A DNA stretch of 64,000 nt from Diplosphaera chodatii. Lineage: Eukaryota; Chlorophyta; Trebouxiophyceae; Prasiolales; Stichococcaceae. The notes beneath the pieces were generated by a model. The model had not been told where the DNA came from and did no database searches. It was given only the letters and a program-made list of their open reading frames with translations. The DNA lies in assembly GCA_032358165.1 (NCBI GenBank), contig JAALGY010000051.1, positions 1,116,001 to 1,180,000 of the forward strand, in the 5' to 3' direction. The translations under genes were made by a program, and so were the position numbers. Positions 58,474 to 64,000 of the stretch are shown one piece after another (position 1 is the first letter of the stretch; each line of letters begins with the position of its first letter).

Positions 58474-59773
58474 ATGACCAGGCTGGGTTTGAAGGTTGCA
58501 CTGCTTGCTCTTGCCATCTGTGCTGGCACCACTGCAGCCTCGAAGTCATTCGACCCGCACGAACCGTCCGGAGAGGTGGTGCAGCTCACAGACGAGAACT
58601 TCGATCGACTGACAGACTGCGAGCTGCCCTGGTTCATCGCAGTCACAGCACCATGGTGTGTATACACATGTCCTGCTGCTGGCCGCAATGGGTGTGCGGG
58701 GTGCACTTTGGCGCTAGGCCTAAGACAAAACACGTGAAGTAACGCTCGATTCGTCTGCTCTCGACGCTTGCAGGTGCACGCACTGTCAAGATCTGGAGCC
58801 CATCTGGCGGGAGGTGGCGCAGCGCTTGAAAGGGGAGGTGCATGTTGGAAAGGTGAGTTGCGGATCTGACGACAGTCATCAAACAAGATGTCGTCTTCAG
58901 TGCACATCAAACCCCTTGCTGTGCCAGGCAAGGCGTTCTTATCATGATTGTACCGTTTTCATTATGGACACATGCGCCATGTGCACGCAGATCGACAGCA
59001 CCAGTGAGCTTGTGCTGCAACAGCGGTTCGCAGTGGAGGCATACCCCTCGCTGTACTTCCTGAAAGACGGCGAGACACGCGAATGCTTCGAGACCCGCAC
59101 CGTGGCCAAGGTGCCAAGCACAGACGCGCAGACATGTCCCAAATCCCACATATGCGAGGAGTGGTTGCTGCATACTGCACTAGTGGCAGGTCAGCTGCCC
59201 TGCTCTGCAGTTGATCGTGTGGGGTGCAAACTCTGACGTCTTCAACCATCATGCAGCTGCTGGAGTTTGCGGAGGGTGGCTGGCGCAGCAAGACGCCGGT
59301 GCCGCGCATCAAGAGTCCCGTCAGCTCCAGCGGCCGTGCCCTTGGCAAGCTGCGGATGTAAGTTGCGCTCCGCTGGGTTGATGCTCTGCAGATGAGCTCC
59401 TTGCCTCACTCCAAAGGTGCCAGGAACTTGGAACTTGGAAAACATGCAGGATCCCGCACCATGTGAAGAATCTGTACAAGTACCTGCATCACGAAAAGAA
59501 GTTTGGGGTGCTGACGCTGCTGGCGGGATTCCTGTCGCTGCCCATCATGTTTGGTAGGGCACCCTTCCATATTCCTGTAACCATGCAAGGTCTGTGTGCT
59601 GCCGTTTTGAACTTTCCTCTGCATTGCACCCAGCCAATGCGCACACACACTAACGCTGCCTATGTTGAGGATGCGCAGGGCTGGCATCCATCTGCCTCCT
59701 GGACGCGATCTCCACCAGGCATGCTCGGCTACAGCACACGCCTGTAGCACATCAACATGCGCACCAACACTGA
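58474..59773 (+). CDS. TMX-like membrane thioredoxin / PDI-family protein
   Basis: Six exons (58474-58655, 58774-58852, 58991-59110, 59257-59357, 59450-59553, 59679-59773) give 226 residues. The N-terminal signal peptide is LKVALLALAICAGTTAAS. A single thioredoxin domain follows (VVQLTDENFDRL, WFIAVTAPWCTHCQDLEPIW, FAVEAYPSLYFLKDGE). The active site is CTHC, not the usual CGHC of PDIs. After it comes a basic linker (RIKSPVSSSGRALGKLR), then one transmembrane segment (FGVLTLLAGFLSLPIMFG). This layout matches the TMX1/TMX-like ER membrane oxidoreductases. The cis-proline after the active site is present in AYPS. The last exon (GLASICLLDAISTRHARLQH onward) is the least certain; no classical KDEL is seen. 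Confidence 0.8.
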
Positions 59774-59948
59774 GGGAGGATGTGCAGTTGTATGCGAGCA
59801 GCACCGTGATCGAGTTTTACTGGGGTTTTTGCTCCAGTCCAAACGACGATACTTGCTTGCCCTGATGACCTTGTGCAGCACCAAACAGGGCGGAAACTGC
59901 ATGTTTTGTTGAGCTGGCTTTGAACAACGAGGCACCATGTTACAAACC

Positions 59949-61273
59949 CTAGTAGCCAGCCTCAATCAGTCTGTCGATCAGTTCCTGCTTCTTGCCCGTG
60001 CTAGCCAGGCCTGCAGCCTTTACCAGGTCCTTCAACTCCTTCACAGTGTGCTTTGCCAGCGGCTTGCCGAGGCTGCGGGTGCCACATGCGCATTCGATCA
60101 GTCCGCAGCATGTGAACAATAATCAGTGGCCACGAACCCAGCATAAGGCGCTGTTCAGTGCAAAGTAGCAGCAGTGGCGATGTGACCCGAGGGAGGGTGC
60201 CTCAAGCCCACCTGTTGCCGCGCTGTGCTGCGACTGCTGCGTCCTCACTCTCTGGCTCAGCTGCTGTTGGTTGCTGCGCAGCTGCAGCTGGGCTGCTGGC
60301 TGCAGCGGCTGCTGTTGCGTTTGCTGCCTTGTCTGTTGCGGTGGGCACTGGCTGCGCCTTCTTACCACCAGATGTCTGCCGTGTCTTGAGGCCTGACGCA
60401 GCTTGCTGCAACTGCACTGAGCGTTCCTGCAAAGCATGACACACCGGGCAATGACCATGGAGCGGTGGTTGCAGCACCTGCCTGCGATGTTGCAAACTGG
60501 ACCGCCTGCCTGCGTGGTGAGGTAAGCGCGTGGCGCACATGCACCACAGGAAGCACCTCACCTCGTTCAGCCACCTGTCCTCGATGTACAACACTGCCGG
60601 CTCGCTGGGAACATCTACGATAAGGTTTTTCCCGGGCTGCCACTCGCTGACCTCTGATCCGCGCCGGATCACATACTTGTACTCTAGCGGCCTGTCAAGC
60701 CAGACGACCCAGCCGTATCACCACATGCCTCTGAAAATAGATCGTTGAGCTGATGGTCAGGGATCTGCCCTCTCGGTCGCAATGATAGTATATCAGCAGT
60801 GAACGCGCACCCCGTCTCTGCCGACAGCTCTCCATGCCAGATGTCGCCCTCGCCCCATGTGAGCGGCACCGCCTGTGCACAGGAATTGCAATCACAGCAT
60901 GGACACATTGGCCAGAGGGTGAGCATAGGCTGATGTACCGTAGAACGCATCTGATGAACGTGATCACCAAGTTGCTGACCTGTTCGACGCTCCAGCCGCT
61001 GGTGCTTGTTGTCACGGCGACGGTATCGCCATACTCCGTGCGAAATTTCATGCTCAGTTTCAATAGGCTGGATGCGCCGTTCGAAGCCGATGCGTTAGAC
61101 GCATGCGCAGCGACGAAACAATGAGACCGCTGGGTATGACCCTGCTGTTGCAGACTCCTCAGCACAGGCTGCCCCGCTGGCCTGATCCTGTGCATGCTAC
61201 CGGCCCCTCGGCCCATCCCACCACATGTTTGCCTGTCCAAAGTGCTGGATCGTCCAACACTGCTTTGCATCAT
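59949..61273 (-). CDS. Plastid-type CBM20 (starch-binding) protein with C-terminal SAP motif
   Basis: Five exons (60980-61273, 60811-60872, 60562-60691, 60212-60426, 59949-60072) give 274 residues. The first ~65 residues are Ser/Arg/Ala-rich without acidic runs, like a plastid transit peptide. A CBM20-type carbohydrate-binding domain follows: MKFRTEYGDTVAVTTS, GWSVEQAVPLTWGEGDIWHG, PLEYKYVIRRGSEVSEWQPG. CBM20 binds starch or other alpha-glucans; the tryptophans expected at the binding sites (GW, LTW, IW, EW) are present. A poly-Ala/Gln linker leads to a SAP-like helix-turn-helix (HTVKELKDLVKAAGLASTGK, KQELIDRLIEAGY). SAP motifs normally bind DNA or RNA, so the combination is unexpected. The gene is convergent with the TMX-like gene (175 bp). 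The start is the first ATG in frame; a second follows directly. Confidence 0.78.
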
Positions 61274-61615
61274 GTCGATCACACAACGCAACTGCGTCAA
61301 TTCAAGTTTTGCAGGGTGCCAACTTTGAAAACTGACCACAACGCCGACTCGATACTATGACCCTCGCAGATATGCTGTGAAACCGTGAGCGTCAGTCGAT
61401 AGATGTCAGCTGGCACATCAGGCTGCGTGCAACACGAGTGGGCTTTCTGGCCAGCACCTGGCGAACCCCAATCATCTGCCGTGCAACATCTCGGATGTCG
61501 CTGATCTGTGTTATAATTAGGTCAACCTCTAGCAGCCTTGATCGGTCGTCCATAGTTGCAACAGTAATTCCGAGAAGGCCCAGCTGTTATGCAAGTCAGT
61601 CAACACCCAAATGGT
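61274..61615. other. Intergenic region between two tandem minus-strand genes
   Basis: 342 bp holding the promoter of the CBM20 gene and the 3' UTR of the beta-galactosidase gene. No motif, exon or repeat stands out. Confidence 0.4.
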
Positions 61616-64000
61616 TCAAGTTCGGCCGTTCACACGGTGCCAGGCACCAGCAGCGACGCTGCTTGCACCATCGTCAGGCCCCAATGGCGGCAGTGGCGCT
61701 TGCGCCAGCTGGAAGGCTATGGTGAATGTGTAGATGGCAGGAGGCACTGTGTACTCCTGCACCATCATGTCCTCTCGTCATTTACACAGACAATCAAAGC
61801 AGCTGGAAACTGACAATAAGGTCGCTCATCGCATATGTGCATGTTGAATGAGTCTGCATCTACTGGGATGGGAGGTGAGGCAGTCGAGACTGAGACGCAG
61901 GTCACCTCATGCACCGAGGGGGTCCAGCTGTCATCGCCGCCAACGCCCATGTGGCGATGGTCCAGGTGCACGTGCACACGCTCGTCCTGCTGCAGCTCGA
62001 AGTCGTGCTTGGCAGCCGCCAGGGACTCCAGGCTGTACCTGCGATTCAGTGGTAGGCATTCAGATCAGTTGTCATCTGTGTGTTTCAGGGTGAGCCACCC
62101 TGTGGTGTTAGGTCTGCAAGCACGTTGCTTCCTGCAAGGTGCGCAGCAAAACATGTTCCAGGATCCGCATGTCAGGGTGGCACCTGGACACGTTCATCTG
62201 CAGCGGCTCGCCCACCGCTGCGGCTACAAGCGTAACCCCCTCTTCCACTGGTAATGCCATCCAGTCAACGTCCGCCCGCCCGCCGCACTCGCCTGATGTC
62301 ACAGTCCATGCGTTCGCCCACTGTATAGCTTGTGATACTACGCAGCTTGATTTCATTGCCTCCACCAGGGGCAGCCGCACTGCGCACAGAAGCTCTGAGG
62401 GGAGCTGTACATGTCAGGAGCATATGGGGATGCAGAGTCATGACAAGATCTTGCCTGGCACGATGTACGGCACGTGCAGCTGCTCGACAGCGTCCGCGCG
62501 GTGGCGCCGCAGCGGCGCGCCCCACTTGCGGTCCCAATAGCACTCGTGCGGACCGCGCCCCTGCCACTGGAGGCCGCCCGGCGCCGGCTGCGTCGTAAAG
62601 TGCAGCCCCACACGCGCCAGGGACCTGAAAACCATTCACGCATAGGCTTGGCCCTCAGCACTGAGCATGCCCTCTCCGCATGCCACACAGGCATACCCGT
62701 AGACCCGGCATGATGCCATTCACGAGACGCACTTCATGAGATCTGGGCTAGCCAGCGGCGCTGGCAGCGACTGCGTTGCATCTACTTGCCAGCTGGTGGT
62801 CACTGTTCCCGTGGCATCCATTGCGTATGTTGCCTGCATCAGCAACAACAGGGGTTCGGACGAGCCATTGCGCAGGACTGCTTTGTACTTTTGGCAAAGC
62901 CCACAATTGCAGCTGGCCTTGGGGGCGAGCAATGCAGCAGGCCAGTGGGACTGGCACCTCGATGCTGATGTGTCCCTGCACAATCTCTTCTGCGCCATGT
63001 GGCCTGAACCCCTCTGATGACGGCACATTCTCATCATACCAGTCGGCACCGTCCACCTGCACCAGTTGGCGGTCTGATGAGCAGATGCACGCTGCATGGT
63101 ATGGTGATGTGCTCGGCTTTATCATTCGCACTGCAAGTTCACATGCTGACTGTGAAGCCGCTGCGGTGTGCAGTGCTGGCTCACTTGTGAGTCTGCATGG
63201 TGCGCGGAGGGTTCTGATGGTCGCATGGTCCATTTGATGTGCACCTGCAGGCACATTTCCTGACGCATGTGCTGCGTGTACATGGTCAGACCTCAGCATT
63301 CACCACCCAATGCATGCTGTGTGCCGTAGCTACATCGCGCCAACCACCTCGCAGGGCGATGCACCGCTGGCCTCCCTGGCATCAATGCTCACGCTGCCTG
63401 GCTCTGTGGCCAGGGTGTTCAGCCCAGCCTCCCGCCACCTGCACATGCACCCCAACATTGCAACTTTCACGCTGAGGCTACCAGACCAGCCTCACAAAGC
63501 AAGAAGACATGTGCACGCCCTTGCTGTGTGCCAGCTTGCAAACACCTGGCAGCGTAGGAAGTGCCGCCTGCTCCGCCACGGTCATTGTCGGTCGGAGCGC
63601 GGTAGAAGCAGGGTGTCAAATCTCTGATTGCTGCTTTACGCTGGCCGCTGAGCTGCAGCGACACCTCGGCTGTGCTGGTGTTGACCTGGCCAACATATCA
63701 CAACTCAAGTTGGGGGAATCGCCGGGATGGTCTTGTTGGTGTGGCATAGACACCCTGCAATTGCTCTTGCGTTGATGACGCAATGCACCTGTAACTGTGT
63801 GCCACCAGCGCTGTTCACCACCAACAGCTCTGTGCCGCCCTCGTTCGTCCGCGAGATGGTCGGTGGTGGCTCTGCACAGCCAGCAAACTGTCGCACATCA
63901 CGAGGCACCCTGCCGTTTTGCGGTAGCCGACATCGATGCAGATCGCAAGCTGCAAGTACCTGCCGTGTGCTGGTGCTGGTGCTGGTCCTGCCGCTGTTTC
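61616..64000 (-). CDS. GH2 beta-galactosidase (LacZ family), C-terminal part only
   Basis: The 5' part lies beyond the right edge. Visible exons: 63960-64000 (partial), 63789-63909, 63546-63685, 63348-63438, 62958-63056, 62724-62833, 62455-62624, 62184-62292, 61906-62038, 61616-61756. They encode the jelly-roll and the small-chain domain of the LacZ/plant GH2 family: LTPCFYRAPTDNDRG, WQGRGPHECYWDRKWGAP, LHVPYIVPGECGGRADVDWM, LDHRHMGVGGDDSWTPSVHE, EYTVPPAIYTFTIAFQL. HVPYIVPGECGGRADV is close to the Arabidopsis GH2 beta-galactosidase-like protein, so this is the green-lineage form. The catalytic TIM barrel with its two glutamates is not in the window. The intron after 62455 has a GC donor (CCAG|GCAAGA). 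The exon joins between 63348 and 62724 are plausible but not certain. Confidence 0.85.

Noticed and set aside
1..64000. CRISPR arrays, tRNA/rRNA genes, viral or autonomous transposon genes
   Set aside because: No regularly spaced repeats, cloverleaf-like segments, capsid, polymerase, reverse-transcriptase or transposase motifs were found by reading both strands.

Overview
The window is nuclear DNA of a green alga, most likely a trebouxiophyte (the Chlorella/Coccomyxa/Trebouxia group). It is GC-rich. The genes are packed with about 60-220 nt introns. There are plastid and thylakoid-lumen proteins with green-lineage targeting peptides, a plant-type EDM2 homologue and a plant-type PSII PsbP-like protein. 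The class is an inference from gene content and style; I could not run a phylogeny. TAG, TGA and TAA are all used as ordinary stops. I see no tRNA, rRNA, CRISPR array, autonomous transposon or viral gene.

Nineteen protein-coding genes were assembled by eye from exon phase and protein-family continuity. Left to right they are: an ASH/MSP-like coiled-coil protein (minus, runs off the left edge); a TFIIS N-terminal-domain protein (plus); an unrecognised membrane coiled-coil protein (minus); a RabGAP1-type TBC protein (plus); VPS29 (minus); type-2 diacylglycerol acyltransferase (plus); a thylakoid-lumen TPR protein (minus); a ZC3H3-like CCCH protein (minus); phosphatidylglycerophosphate phosphatase (minus); an EDM2-like PHD/methyltransferase-like gene of 24 exons (plus); a UBL-UBA shuttle-type protein (minus); methionine aminopeptidase 1 (plus); an intronless prolyl 4-hydroxylase (minus); VPS18 (plus); a PsbP-like lumenal protein (minus); FAN1 nuclease (minus); a TMX-like thioredoxin (plus); a CBM20+SAP protein (minus); and the 3' part of a GH2 beta-galactosidase (minus, runs off the right edge).

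Functionally this is an ordinary housekeeping neighbourhood. Three genes act in endosome/vacuole traffic (TBC RabGAP, VPS29 of retromer, VPS18 of HOPS/CORVET). Others serve lipid synthesis (DGAT2, PGP phosphatase), thylakoid lumen, secretory-pathway folding and modification (P4H, TMX), RNA and chromatin (TFIIS-N, ZC3H3, EDM2) and DNA repair (FAN1). There is no operon logic; the genes sit as divergent and convergent neighbours with 160-1500 bp between them.

The most unusual locus is the EDM2-like gene (24950-32769). It joins PHD fingers and a methyltransferase-like domain to two CCHC zinc knuckles and an arginine/serine-rich tail. It also carries an in-frame TAG in the methyltransferase-like domain, together with a phase-compatible upstream donor that could splice it out. 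Other points of note are a CBM20-SAP fusion, a RabGAP with about 490 residues inside its TBC domain, a VPS18 RING lacking one zinc ligand, repeated GC-AG introns, and a 46-bp hAT-like hairpin element with target duplication.
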